DNA of 64,000 nucleotides, taken from NCBI RefSeq assembly GCF_029227915.1, contig NC_079875.1, forward strand, positions 1,240,001 through 1,304,000, given 5' to 3'. The notes beneath the pieces are model-generated. The model worked only from the letters and a program-made list of their open reading frames with translations, did not search any database and was not told where the DNA came from. Shown here one piece after another: positions 1 to 11,800 of the stretch. The stretch comes from Hydractinia symbiolongicarpus (Eukaryota > Cnidaria > Hydrozoa > Anthoathecata > Hydractiniidae). The position numbers were made by a program, and so were the translations under genes. The first letter of the stretch is position 1. Every line of letters begins with the position of its first letter.

Positions 1-1624
1 ACGGGCCAAGTCCGGGATTTACGGGAAATCGCGTGTTTTCGTTTGCCGGCGATTAAACTGCTTTTATTCAGCGTCTCATCAAAAATGAAAACATTTTTGA
101 AAACTACAAGTCTCATGCGTTTTAGTGCTGAAAAAATAATTTAAAAAATCGTTCGGGAAATGAGTTTACTCCCTGGGTACTTTCTTTGTATACTTTTGAT
201 TATACGGACCGAGTCCGGGGTTTACAGGAAATGGTGGGTTTTCGTTTACCGGCGATTAAACTTCTTTTATTCAGCGTCTCATCAAAAATGAAAACATTTT
301 TGAAAACTACAAGTCTCATGCGTTTTAGTGGTGAAAAGATAATTTAAAAAATCGTTTTGGAAATGAGTTTACTCACAGGGTACTTTCTTTGTATACATTC
401 GACTATACCGGCCAAGCCCGGGATTTTCGGGAAATCGCGGGTTTTCGTTTGCCGGCGATTAAACCACTTTCATTAAGCGTCTCATCAAAAATGAAAACAT
501 TTCTGAAAACTACAAATCTCATGCGTTTTAGTGGTGAAAAAATAATTTAAAAAATCGTTCGGGAAATGAGTTTACTCCCTGGGTACTTTCTTTGTATACT
601 TTTGACTATACGGGCCGAGTCCGGGATTTACGGGAAATCGCGGGTTTTCGTTTGCCGGCGATTAAACTTCTTTTATTCAGCGTCTCATCAAAAATGAAAA
701 CATTTTTAAAAACTACAAGTCTCATGGGCTTTAGTGGTGAAATAATAATTTAAAAAATCGTTTGGGAAATTTGTTTACTCCCTGTGTATTTTCCTTGTAT
801 ACATTCGACTATACGGGCCAAGCCCGGGATTTACGGGAAATCGCGGGTTTTCGTTTGCCGGCGATTAAACTGCTTTTATTCAGCGTCTCATTAAAAATGA
901 AAACATTTTTGAAAACTACAAGTCTCATGCGTTTTAGTGGTGAAAAAATAATTTAAAAAATCGTTCGGGAAATGAGTTTACTCCCTGGGTACTTTCTTTG
1001 TATACTTTTGATTATACGGACCGAGTCCGGGGTTTACGGGAAATGGCGGGCTTTCGTTTGCCGGCGATTAAACTTCTTTTATTCAGCGTCTCATCAAAAA
1101 TGAAAACATTTTTGAAAACTACAAGTCTCATGCGTTTTAGTGGTGAAAAGATAATTTAAAAAATCGTTTTGGAAATGAGTTTACTCACAGGGTACTTTCT
1201 TTGTATACATTCGACTATACCGGCCAAGCCCGGAATTTTCGGGAAATCGCGGGTTTTCGTTTGCCGGCGATTAAACCACTTTCATTAAGCGTCTCATCAA
1301 AAATGAAAACATTTCTGAAAACTACAAGTCTCATGCGTTTTAGTGGTGAAAAAATAATTTAAAAAATCGTTCGGGAAATGAGTTTACTCCCTGGGTACTT
1401 TCTTTGTATACTTTTGACTATACGGGCCGAGTCCGGGATTTACGGGAAATCGCGGGTTTTCGTTTGCCGGCGATTAAACTTCTTTTATTCAGCGTCTCAT
1501 CAAAAATGAAAACATTTTTAAAAACTACAAGTCTCATGGGCTTTAGTGGTGAAATAATAATTTAAAAAATCGTTTGGAAAATTTGTTTACTCCCTGGATA
1601 CTTTCTTTGTATACTTTTGACTAT
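1..1624 (+). repeat. Two copies of a 4-monomer (812-bp) higher-order repeat
   Basis: Copies 1-812 and 813-1624 share private marks in the same order. These are CTGCTTTTATTCAG in the first unit, GATTATACGGACCGAG with a GGGG run in the second, CCGGCCAAGCCC and CCACTTTCATTAAG in the third, and the ATTTGTTTACTCC variant at about 767 and 1579. Several single-base differences separate the copies (for example at about 32, 126 and 231), more than in the blocks farther right, so this looks like an older duplication. The homology fades after about 1600. Confidence 0.8.
79..100. repeat. 9-bp perfect dyad inside each monomer (example)
   Basis: Arms TCAAAAATG and CATTTTTGA are exact reverse complements around an AAAA loop, a 22-bp dyad able to form a small hairpin or cruciform. 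It recurs at the same place in most monomers. Common variants weaken it: CATTTTTAA loses the outer pair or pairs, CATTTCTGA and CCATTTTTAA introduce mismatches. I saw no partner change that restores pairing, so conservation of pairing is not shown. Short dyads are known to be enriched in centromeric satellites that lack a CENP-B box; relevance here is inference. Confidence 0.85.
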
Positions 1625-3860
1625 ACGGGCCGAGTCCGGGATTTACGGGAAATCGCATGTTTTCGTTTGCCGGCGATTAAACTTCTTTTATTCAGCGTCT
1701 CATCAAAAATGAAAACATTTTTAAAAACTACAACTCTCATGCGTTTTAGTGGTGAAATAATAATTTAAAAAATCGTTCGGGAAATGAGTTTACTCCCTGG
1801 CTACTATCTTTGTATACTTTTGACTATACGGGCCAAGCCCGGGATTTACGGGAAATCTCGGGTTTTCGTTTGCCGGCGATTAAACCTCTTTCATTAAGCG
1901 TCTCATCAAAAATGAAAACATTTTTGAAAACTACAAGTCTCATGCGTTTTAGTGGTGAAAAAATAAATTAAAAAATCGTTCGGGAAATGAGTTTACTCCC
2001 TGGGTACTTTCTTTGTGTACATTCGACTATACGGGCCAAGCCCGGGATTTACGGGAAATCGCGGGATTTCGTTTGCCGGTGATTAAACCTCTTTTATTAA
2101 GCGTCTCATCAAAAATGAAAACATTTTTGAAAACTGCAAGTCTCATGCGTTTTAGTGGTGAAAAGATATTTGAAAAAATCGTTTCGGAAATGAGTTTACT
2201 CACAGGGTACTTTCTTTGTATACATTCGACTATACGGGCCAAGCCCGGGATTTACGGGAAATCGCGGGTTTTCGTTTGCCAGAGATTAAACATCTTTCAA
2301 TCAGCGTCTCATCAGAAATGAAAACATTTTTGAAAACTACAAGTCTTATGCGTTGTAGTGGTGAAAAAATAATTTAAAAAATCGTTCTGGACATAAGTTT
2401 ACTCGCAGGGCACTTTCTTTGTATACATTCGACTATACGGGTCAAGCATGGGATTTACGGGAAATCGCGGGTTTTCGTTTGCCGGCGATTAAACCTCTTT
2501 CATTAAGCGTCTCATCAAAATTGAAAACATTTTTAAAAACTACAAGTCTCATGGGCTTTAGTGGTGAAATAAAAATTTAAAAAATCGTTCGGGAAATGAG
2601 TTTACACCCGGGTACTTTCTTTGTATACTTTTTACTATACAGGCCGAGTCCGGGATTTACGGGAAATCGCAGGTTTTCGTTTGCCGGCGATTAAACTTCT
2701 TTTATTCAGCGTCTCATCAAAAATGAAAACATTTTTAAAAACTACAAGTCTCATGCGTTTTAGTGGTGAAATAATTATTTAAAAAATCGTTCGGGAAATG
2801 AGTTTACTCCCTGGCTACTATCTTTGTATACTTTTGACTATACGGGCCAAGCCCGGGATTTACGGGAAATCTCGGGTTTTCGTTTGCCGGCGATTAAACC
2901 TCTTTCATTAAGCGTCTCATCAAAAATGAAAACATTTTTGAAAACTACAAGTCTCATGCGTTTTAGTGGTGAAAAAATAAATTAAAAAATCGTTCTGGAA
3001 ATGAGTTTACTCACAGGGTACTTTCTTTGTATACATTCGACTATACGGGCCAAGCCCGAGATTTACGGGAAATCGCGGGTTTTCGTTTGCCGGCGATTAA
3101 ACCGCTTTCATTAAGCGTCTCATCAAAAATGAAAATATTTCTGAAAACTAAAAGTCTCATGCGTTTTAATGGTGATAAAATAATTTAAAAATTCGTTCCG
3201 GAAATGAGTTTACTCACTGGGTACTTTCCTTGCATACTTTTGACTATATGGGCCGAGTCCGGGATTTACGGGAAATCGCGGGATTTCGTTTGCCGGTGAT
3301 TAAACTTCTTTTATTAAGCGTCTCATCAAAAATGAAAACATTTTTGAAAACTGCAAGTCTCATGCGTTTTAGTGGTGAAAAGATAATTGAAAAAATCGTT
3401 TCGGAAATGAGTTTACTCACAGGGTACTTTCTTTGTATACATTCGACTTTACGGGCCAAGCCCGGGATTTACGGGAAATCGCGGGTTTTCGTTTGCCGGA
3501 GATTAAACTTCTTTAATTTAGCGTCTCATCAGAAATGAAAACATTTTTGAAAACTACAAGTCTTATGCGTTTTTGTGGTGAAAAAATAATTTAAAAAATC
3601 GTTCTGGAAATAAGTTTACTCGCAGGGCACTTTCTTTGTATACATTCGACTATACGTGTCAAGCCCGGGATTTACGGGAAATCGCGGGTTTTCGTTTGCC
3701 GGCGATTAAACCTCTTTCATTAAGCGTCTTATCAAAAATGAAAACATTTTTAAAAACTACAAGTCTCATGGGCTTTAGTGGTGAAATAATAATTTAGAAA
3801 ATCGTTCGGGAAATGAGTTTACACCCTGGGTACTTTCTTTGTATAATTTTTACTACACGG
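1625..3860 (+). repeat. Diverged 5-mer/6-mer higher-order repeat
   Basis: Two related runs of units can be aligned. CTGGCTACTATCTTTG near 1797 recurs near 2811 (offset 1014, five units less one base). After an extra unit in the second run the offset becomes about 1217: GGGATTTCGTTTGCCGGTG near 2062 and 3279, CATCAGAAATG near 2311 and 3528, and ACTCGCAGGGCAC near 2400 and 3617. Substitutions between the runs are common. A missing T in TTACACCCGGGTAC near 2606 shifts the register by one base. Boundaries are approximate. Confidence 0.65.
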
Positions 3861-5664
3861 GCCGAGCCCGGGATTTACGGGAAATCGCAGGTTTTCGTTT
3901 GCCGGCGATTAAACTTCTTTTATTCAGTGTCTCATCAAAAATGTAAACATTTTTGAAATCTACAAGTCTCATGCGTTTTAGTGGTGAAGAAATAATTTAA
4001 AAAACCGTTTGGGAAATGAGTTTACTCCCTGGGTACTTTCTTTGTATACTTTTGACTATATGGGCCGAGTCCGGGATTTACGGGAAGTCGCGGGTTTTCG
4101 TTTGCCGGCGATTAAACTTCTTTTATTCAGCGTCTCATCAAAAATGAAAATATTTTTGAAATCTACAAGTCTCAAGCGTTTTAGTGGTGAAAAGATAATT
4201 TAAAAAATCGTTTTGGAAATGACTTTACTCACAGGGTACTTTCTTTGTGTACATTCGACTATACGGGCCAAGCCCGGGATTTACGGGAAATCGCGGGTTT
4301 TCGTTTGCCGGCGATTAAACCGCTTTCATTAAGCGTCTCATCAAAAATGAAAACATTTCTGAAAACTACAAGTCTCATGCGTTTTAGTGGTGAAAAAATA
4401 ATTTAAAAATTCGTTCGGGAAATGAGTTTACTCACTGGGTACATTCCTTGCATACTTTTGAGTATACGGGCCGAGTCCGGGATTTACGGGAAATCGCGAG
4501 TTTTCGTTTGCCGGCGATTAAACTTCTTTTATTCAGCGTCTCATCAGAAATGAAAACATTTTTGAAAACTACAAGTCTTATGCGTTTTTGTGGTGAAAAA
4601 ATAATTTAAAAATTCGTTCCGGAAATGAGTTTACTCACTTGGTACTTTCCTTGCATACTTTTGACTATACGGGCCGAGTCCGGGACATACGGGAAATCGC
4701 GAGTTTTCGTTTGCCGGCGATTAAACTCCTTTTATGCAGCGTCTCATCAAAAATGAAACCATTTTTAAAAACTACAAGTCTCATGGGCTTTAGTGGTAAA
4801 ATAATAATTTAAAAAATCGTTTGGGAAATGAGTTTACTTCATGGGTACTTTCTTTGTATACTTTTGACTATACGGGCCGAGTCCGGGATTTACGGGAAGT
4901 CGCAGGTTTTCGTTTGCAGGCGATTAAACTTCTTTTATTCAGCGTCTCATCAAAGATGAAAACATTTTTGAAAACTACAAGTCTCATGCGTTTTAGTGGT
5001 GAAAAAATAATTTAAAACATCGTTCGGGAAATGAGTTTACACCCTGGGTACTCTCTTTGAATACTTTTGACTATACGGGCCGAGTCCGGGAATTACGGGA
5101 AATCGCAGGTTTTCGTTTGTCGGCGATTAAATTTCTTTTATTCAGCGTCTCATCAAAAATGAAAACATTTTTGAAAACTACAAGTCTCATGCGTTTTAGT
5201 GGTGAAAAAATAATTTAAAAATTCGTTAGGGAAATGAGTTTACTCACTGGGTACTTTCCTTGTATACTTTTGAATATACGGGCCGATGCCGGGATTTACG
5301 GGAAATTGCGGGTTTTCATTTGCCGGCGATTAAACTTCTTTTATTCAGCGTCTCATCAAAAATGAAAACATTTTTAAAAACTACAAGTCTCATGGGCTTC
5401 AGTGGTGAAATAATAATTTAAAAAATCGTTCGGGAAATGAGTTTACACCCTGGGTACTTTCTTTGTATACTTTTGACTATGCGGGCCGAGTCCGGGGTTT
5501 ACGGGAAATGGCGGGTTTTCGTTTGCCGGCGATTAAACTTCTTTTATTTAGCGTCTCATCAAAAATGAAAACATTTTTGAAAACTGCAAGTCTCAAGCGT
5601 TTTAGTGGTGAAAAGATAATTTAAAAAATCGTTTTGGAAATGAGTTTACTCACAGGGTACTTTC

Positions 5665-5780
5665 TTTGTATACATTCGACTATACGGGCCAAGCCCGGGA
5701 TTTACGGGAAATCGCGGGTTTTCGTTTGCCGGCGATTAAACCGCTTTCATTAAGCGTCTCATCAAAAATGAAAACATTTC
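5665..5780 (+). repeat. Class Y monomer, diagnostic segment (example)
   Basis: Class Y is recognised by linked differences from class X: ACATTCGAC instead of ACTTTTGAC, CCAAGCCC instead of CCGAGTCC, and a C-rich CTTTCATTAAGCG segment instead of CTTCTTTTATTCAGCG, often with CATTTCTGAAAAC. By hand count about 60 of 316 units carry the ATTCG mark. They lie near kb 0.4, 0.8, 1.2, 2.0, 2.2, 2.4, 3.0, 3.4, 3.6, 4.3, 5.7, 6.9, 7.9, 9.9, 10.7, 11.8 and 14.0, then in pairs at 17.2/17.4 and 19.3/19.5, and every one to seven units thereafter. In the B-type blocks they come as adjacent pairs; in the A and C blocks mostly singly. The periodic recurrence is what gives the array its higher-order structure. 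Confidence 0.75.
5685..5697. repeat. Class Y-specific GC-rich dyad (example)
   Basis: CGGGC and GCCCG are exact reverse complements around CAA, overlapping a CCCGGG palindrome. The element is present in most class Y monomers. Class X has CCGAGTCC instead of CCAAGCCC, and these two substitutions destroy the dyad. It could be a class-specific protein-binding site or simply a linked pair of variants. Confidence 0.7.
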
Positions 5781-8700
5781 TGAAAACTACAAGTCTCATG
5801 CGTTTTAGTGGTGAAAAAATAATTTAAAAATTCGTTCCCGAAATGAGTTTACTCACTGGGTACTTTCCTTGCATACTTTTGACTATACGGGCCGAGTCCG
5901 GGATTTACGGGAAATCGCGAGTTTTCGTTTGCCGGCGATTAAACTTCTTTTATTCAGCGTCTCATCAAAAATGAAAACATTTTTGAAAACTACAAGTCTC
6001 ATGCGTTTTAGTGGTGAAAAAATAATTTGAAAATTCGTTCCGGAAATGAGTTTACTCACTGGGTACTTTCCTTGCATACTTTTGACTATACTGGCCAAGT
6101 CCGGGACTTACGGGAAATCGCGAGTTTCCGTTTGCCGGCGATTAAACTTCTTTTATTCAGCGTCTCATCAAAAATGAAACCATTTTTAAAAACTACAAGT
6201 CTCATGGGCTTTAGTGGTAAAATAATAATTTAAAAAATCGTTTGGGAAATGCGTTCACTCCCTGGGTACTTTCTTTGTATACTTTTGACTATACGGGCCG
6301 AGTCCGGGATTTACGGGAAGTCGCAGGTTTTCGTTTGCAGGCGATTAAACTTCTTTTATTCAGCGTCTCATCAAAAATGAAAACATTTTTGAAAACTACA
6401 AGTCTCATGCGTTTTAGTGGTGAAAAAATAATTTAAAACATCGTTCGGGAAATGAGTTTACACCCTGGGTACTCTCTTTGTATACTTTTGACTATACGGG
6501 CCGAGTCCGGGATTTACGGGAAATTGCGGGTTTTCGTTTGCCGGCGATTAAACTTCTTTTATTCAGCGTCTCATCAAAAATGAAAACATTTTTAAAAACT
6601 ACAAGTCTCATGGGCTTCAGTGGTGAAATAATAATTTAAAAAATCGTTCGGGAAATGAGTTTACACCCTGGGTACTTTCTTTGTATACTTTTGACTATGC
6701 GGGCCGAGTCCGAGGTTTACGGGAAATGGCAGGTTTTCGTTTGCCGGCGATTAAACTTCTTTTATTTAGTGTCTCTTCAAAAATGAAAACATTTTTGAAA
6801 ACTACAAGTCTCAAGCGTTTTAGAGGTGAAAAGATAAATTAAAAAATCGTTTTGGAAATGAGTTTACTCACAGGGTACTTTCTTTGTGTACATTCCACTA
6901 TACTGGCCAAGCCCGGGATTTACGGGAAATCGCGGGTTTTCGTTTGCCGGCGATTAAATCGCTTTCATTAAGCGTCTCATCAAAAATGAAAACATTTCTG
7001 AAAACTACAAGTCTCATGCGTTTTAGTGGTGAAAAAATAATTTAAAAATTCGTTCCTGAAATGAGTTTACTCACTGGGTACTTTCCTTGCATACTTTTGA
7101 CTATACGGGCCGAGTCCGGGATTTACGGGAAATCGCGAGTTTTCGTTTGCCGGCGATTAAACTTCTTTTATTCAGCGTCTCATCAAAAATGAAAACATTT
7201 CTAAAAACTACAAGTCTCATGCGTCTTAGTGGTGAAAAAATAATTTGAAAATTCGTTCGGAAATGAGTTTACTTACTGGGTACTTTCCTTGCATACTTTT
7301 GACTATACTGGCCAAGTCCGGGACTTACGGGAAATCGCGAGTTTTCGTTTGCCGGCGATTAAACTTCTTTTATTCAGCGTCTCATCAAAAATGAAACCAT
7401 TTTTAAAAACTACAAGTCTCATGCGTTTTAATGGTGAAGAAATAATTTAAAAAATCGTTTGGGAAATGAGTTTACTCCCTGGGTACTTTCTTTGTATACT
7501 TTTGACTATACGGGCCGAGTCCGGGATTTACGGGAAGTCGCAGGTTTTCGTTTGCAGGCGATTAAACTTCTTTCATTCAGCGTCTCATCAAAAATGAAAA
7601 CATTTTTGAAAACTACAAGTCTCATGCGTTTTAGTGGTGAAAAAATAATTTAAAAATTCGTTCCGGAAATGAGTTTACTCACTGGGTACTTTCCTTGCAT
7701 ACTTTTGACTATACGGGCCGAGTCCGGGATTTACGGGAAATCGCGAGTTTTCGTTTGCCGGCGATTAAACTTCTTTTATTCAGCGTCTCATCAAAAATGA
7801 AAACATTTCTGAAAACTACAAGTCTCATGCGTTTTAGTGGTGAAAAAATAATTTAAAAATTCGTTCCGGAAATGAGTTTACTCACAGGGTACTTTCTTTG
7901 TGTACATTCGACTATACTGGCCAAGCCCGGGATTTACGGGAAATTGCGGGTTTTCGTTTGCCGGCGATTAAATCGCTTTCATTAAGCGTCTCATCAAAAA
8001 TGAAAACATTTCTGAAAACTACAAGTCTCATGCGTTTTAGTGGTGAAAAAATAATTTAAAAATTCGTTCCTGAAATGAGTTTACTCACTGGGTACCTTCC
8101 TTGCATACTTTTGACTATACGGGCCGAGTCCGGGATTTACGGGAAATCGCGAGTTTTCGTTTGCCGGCGATTAAACTTCTTTTATTCAGCGTCTCATCAA
8201 AAATGAAACCATTTTTAAAAACTACAAGTCTCATGGGCTTTAGTGGTAAAATAATAATTTAAAAAATCGTTTGGGAAATGAGTTTACTCCCTGGGAACTT
8301 TCTTTGTATACTTTTGACTATACGGGCCGAGTCCGAGATTTACGGGAAGTCGCAGGTTTTCGTTTGCAGGCGATTAAACTTCTTTTATTCAGCGTCTCAT
8401 CAAAAATGAAAACATTTTTGAAAACTACAAGTCTCATGCGTTTTAGTGGTGAAAAAATAATTTAAAAATTCGTTCCGGAAATGAGTTTACTCACTGGGTA
8501 CTTTCCTTGCATACTTTTGACTATACGGGCCGAGTCCGGGATTTACGGGAAATCGCGAGTTTTCGTTTGCCGGCGATTAAACTTCTTTTATTCAGCGTCT
8601 CATCAAAAATGAAAACATTTCTGAAAACTACAAGTCTCATGCGTTTTAGTGGTGAAAAAATAATTTGAAAATTCGTTTCGGAAATGAGTTTACTCACTGG

Positions 8701-8855
8701 GTACTTTCCTTGCATACTTTTGACTATACTGGCCAAGTCCGGGACTTACGGGAAATCGCGAGTTTTCGTTTGCCGGCGATTAAACTTCTTTTATTCAGCG
8801 TCTCATCAAAAATGAAACCATTTTTAAAAACTACAAGTCTCATGCGTTTTAGTGG

Positions 8856-11800
8856 TGAAGAAATAATTTAAAAAACCGTTTGGGAAATGAGTTTACTCCC
8901 TGGGTACTTTCTTTGTATACTTTTGACTATATGGGCCGAGTCCGGGATTTACGGGAAGTCGCGGGTTTTCGTTTGCCGGCGATTAAACTTCTTTTATTCA
9001 GCGTCTCATCAAAAATGAAAATATTTTTAAATACTACAAGTCTCATGGGCTTCAGTGGTGAAATAATAATTTAAAAAATCGTTCGGGAAATGAGTTTACA
9101 CCCTGGGTAGTTTCTTTGTATACTTTTGACTATACGGGCCGAGTCCGGGATTTACGGGAAGTCGCAGGTTTTCGTTTGCAGGCGATTAAACTTCTATTAT
9201 TCAGCGTCTCATCAAAAATGAAAACATTTTTGAAAACTACAAGTCTCATGCGTTTTAGTGGTGAAAAAATAATTTAAAACATCGTTCGGGAAATGAGTTT
9301 ACACCCTGGGTACTCTCTTTGTATACTTTTGACTATACGGGCCGAGTCCGGGAATTACGGGAAATCGCAGGTTTTCGTTTGCCGGCGATTAAACTTCTTT
9401 TATTCAGCGTCTCATCAAAAATGAAAACATTTTTGAAAACTACAAGTCTCATGCGTTTTAGTGGTGAAAAAATAATTTAAAAATTCGTTAGGGAAATGAG
9501 TTTACTCACTGGGTACTTTCCTTGTATAGTTTTGACTATACGGGCCGATGCCGGGATTTACGGGAAATTGCGGGTTTTCGTTTGCCGGCGATTAAACTTC
9601 TTTTATTCAGCGTCTCATCAAAAATGAAAACATTTTTTAAAACTACAAGTCTCATGGGCTTCAGTGGTGAAATAATAATTTAAAAAATCGTTCGGGAAAT
9701 GAGTTTACACCCTGGGTACTTTCTTTGTATACTTTTGACTATGCGGGCCGAGTCCGGGGTTTACGGGAAATGGCGGGTTTTCGTTTGCCGGCGATTAAAC
9801 TTCTTTTATTTAGCGTCTCATCAAAAATGAAAACATTTTTGAAAACTGCAAGTCTCAAGCGTTTTAGTGGTGAAAAGATAATTTAAAAAATCGTTTTGGA
9901 AATGAGTTTACTCACAGGGTACTTTCTTTGTATACATTCGACTATACGGGCCAAGCCCGGGATTTACAAGAAATCGCGGGTTTTCGTTTGCCGGCGATTA
10001 AACCGCTTTCATTAAGCGTCTCATCAAAAATGAAAACATTTCTGAAAACTACAAGTCTCATGCGTTTTAGTGGTGAAAAAATAATTTAAAAATTCGTTCC
10101 CGAAATGAGTTTACTCACTGGGTACTTTCCTTGCATACTTTTGACTATACGGGCCGAGTCCGGGATTTACGGGAAATCGCGAGTTTTCGTTTGCCGGCGA
10201 TTAAACTTCTTTTATTCAGCGTCTCATCAAAAATGAAAACATTTCTGAAAACTACAAGTCTCATGCGTTTTAGTGGTGAAAAAATAATTTGAAAATTCGT
10301 TCCGGAAATGAGTTTACTCACTGGGTACTTTCCTTGCATACTTTTGACTATACTGGCCAAGTCCGGGACTTACGGGAAATCGCGAGTTTTCGTTTGCCGG
10401 CGATTAAACTTCTTTTATTCAGCGTCTCATCAAAAATGAAACCATTTTTAAAAACTACAAGTCTCATGGGCTTTAGTGGTGAAATAATAATTTAAAAAAT
10501 CGTTCGGGAAATGAGTTTACACCCTGGGTACTTTCTTTGTATACTTTTGACTATGCGGGCCGAGTCCGGGGTTTACGGGAAATGGCAGGTTTTCGTTTGC
10601 CGGCGATTAAACTTCTTTTATTTAGTGTCTCTTCAAAAATGAAAACATTTTTGAAAACTACAAGTCTCAAGCGTTTTAGTGGTGAAAAGATAATTTAAAA
10701 AATCGTTTTGGAAATGAGTTTACTCACAGGGTACTTTCTTTGTGTACATTCCACTATACTGGCCAAGCCCGGGATTTACGGGAAATCGCGGGTTTTCGTT
10801 TGCCGGCGATTAAATCGCTTTCATTAAGCGTCTCATCAAAAATGAAAACATTTCTAAAAACTACAAGTCTCATGCGTTTTAGTGGTGAAAAAATAATTTA
10901 AAAATTCGTTCCTGAAATGAGTTTACTCACTGGGTACTTTCCTTGCATACTTTTGACTATACGGGCCGAGTCCGGGATTTACGGGAAATCGCGAGTTTTC
11001 GTTTGCCGGCGATTAAACTTCTTTTATTCAGCGTCTCATCAAAAATGAAAACATTTCTAAAAACTACAAGTCTCATGCGTCTTAGTGGTGAAAAAATAAT
11101 TTGAAAATTCGTTCGGAAATGAGTTTACTCACTGGGTACTTTCCTTGCATACTTTTGACTATACTGGCCAAGTCCGGGACTTACGGGAAATCGCGAGTTT
11201 TCGTTTGCCGGCGATTAAACTTCTTTTATTCAGCGTCTCATCAAAAATGAAACCATTTTTAAAAACTACAAGTCTCATGCGTTTTAATGGTGAAGAAATA
11301 ATTTAAAAAATCGTTTGGGAAATGAGTTTACTCCCTGGGTACTTTCTTTGTATACTTTTGACTATACGGGCCGAGTCCGGGATTTACGGGAAGTCGCAGG
11401 TTTTCGTTTGCAGGCGATTAAACTTCTTTTATTCAGCGTCTCATCAAAAATGAAAACATTTTTGAAAACTACAAGTCTCATGCGTTTTAGTGGTGAAAAA
11501 ATAATTTAAAAATTCGTTCCGGAAATGAGTTTACTCACTGGGTACTTTCCTTGCATACTTTTGACTATACGGGCCGAGTCCGGGATTTAAGGGAAATCGC
11601 GAGTTTTCGTTTGCCGGCGATTAAACTTCTTTTATTCAGCGTCTCATCAAAAATGAAAACATTTCTGAAAACTACAAGTCTCATGCGTTTTAGTGGTGAA
11701 AAAATAATTTAAAAATTCGTTCCGGAAATGAGTTTACTCACAGGGTACTTTCTTTGTGTACATTCGACTATACTGGCCAAGGTTGGGATTTACGGGAAAT

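Larger units (their letters stand above)
3985..8855 (+). repeat. A domain, copy 1 of a 24-monomer (about 4.87-kb) block
   Basis: This run of units starts with a private unit (GAAGAAATAATTT, then AAAAACCGTTTGGG, then GACTATATGGGCC and GAAAATATTTTT) that returns at about 8856. Internal marks include GCCGATGCCGGG near 5283, TATGCGGGCCGAG near 5478, CTGCAAGTCTCAAGCG near 5584, TTCGTTCCCGAAATG near 5831 and CTGGCCAAGTCCGGGAC near 6091. Most of these return 4262 or 3856 bp later. A one-base deletion near 7258 (TTCGTTCGGAAATG) is also inherited by the later copy near 11110. Confidence 0.75.

Noticed and set aside
36-53. CENP-B box-like site (TTTTCGTTTGCCGGCG and ATTCGTTAGGGAAATG)
   Set aside because: Both contain TTCG but lack the required A and CGGG at the proper spacing, so they do not match the core CENP-B box pattern on either strand.
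71-121. Internal duplication suggested by two GTCTCAT copies 37 bp apart
   Set aside because: Only seven bases match and the flanks do not align, so there is no evidence that the monomer arose from a smaller internal repeat.
601-960. Promoter or polyadenylation signals (TATA-like GTATAC, AATAAT/AATAAA-like motifs)
   Set aside because: Such A/T-rich words are expected in each unit and no transcription unit is associated with them.
5224-5232. TTAGGG telomere-like hexamer (in TTCGTTAGGGAAATG)
   Set aside because: It is a single hexamer within certain monomers, never in tandem, so it is not a telomere tract.
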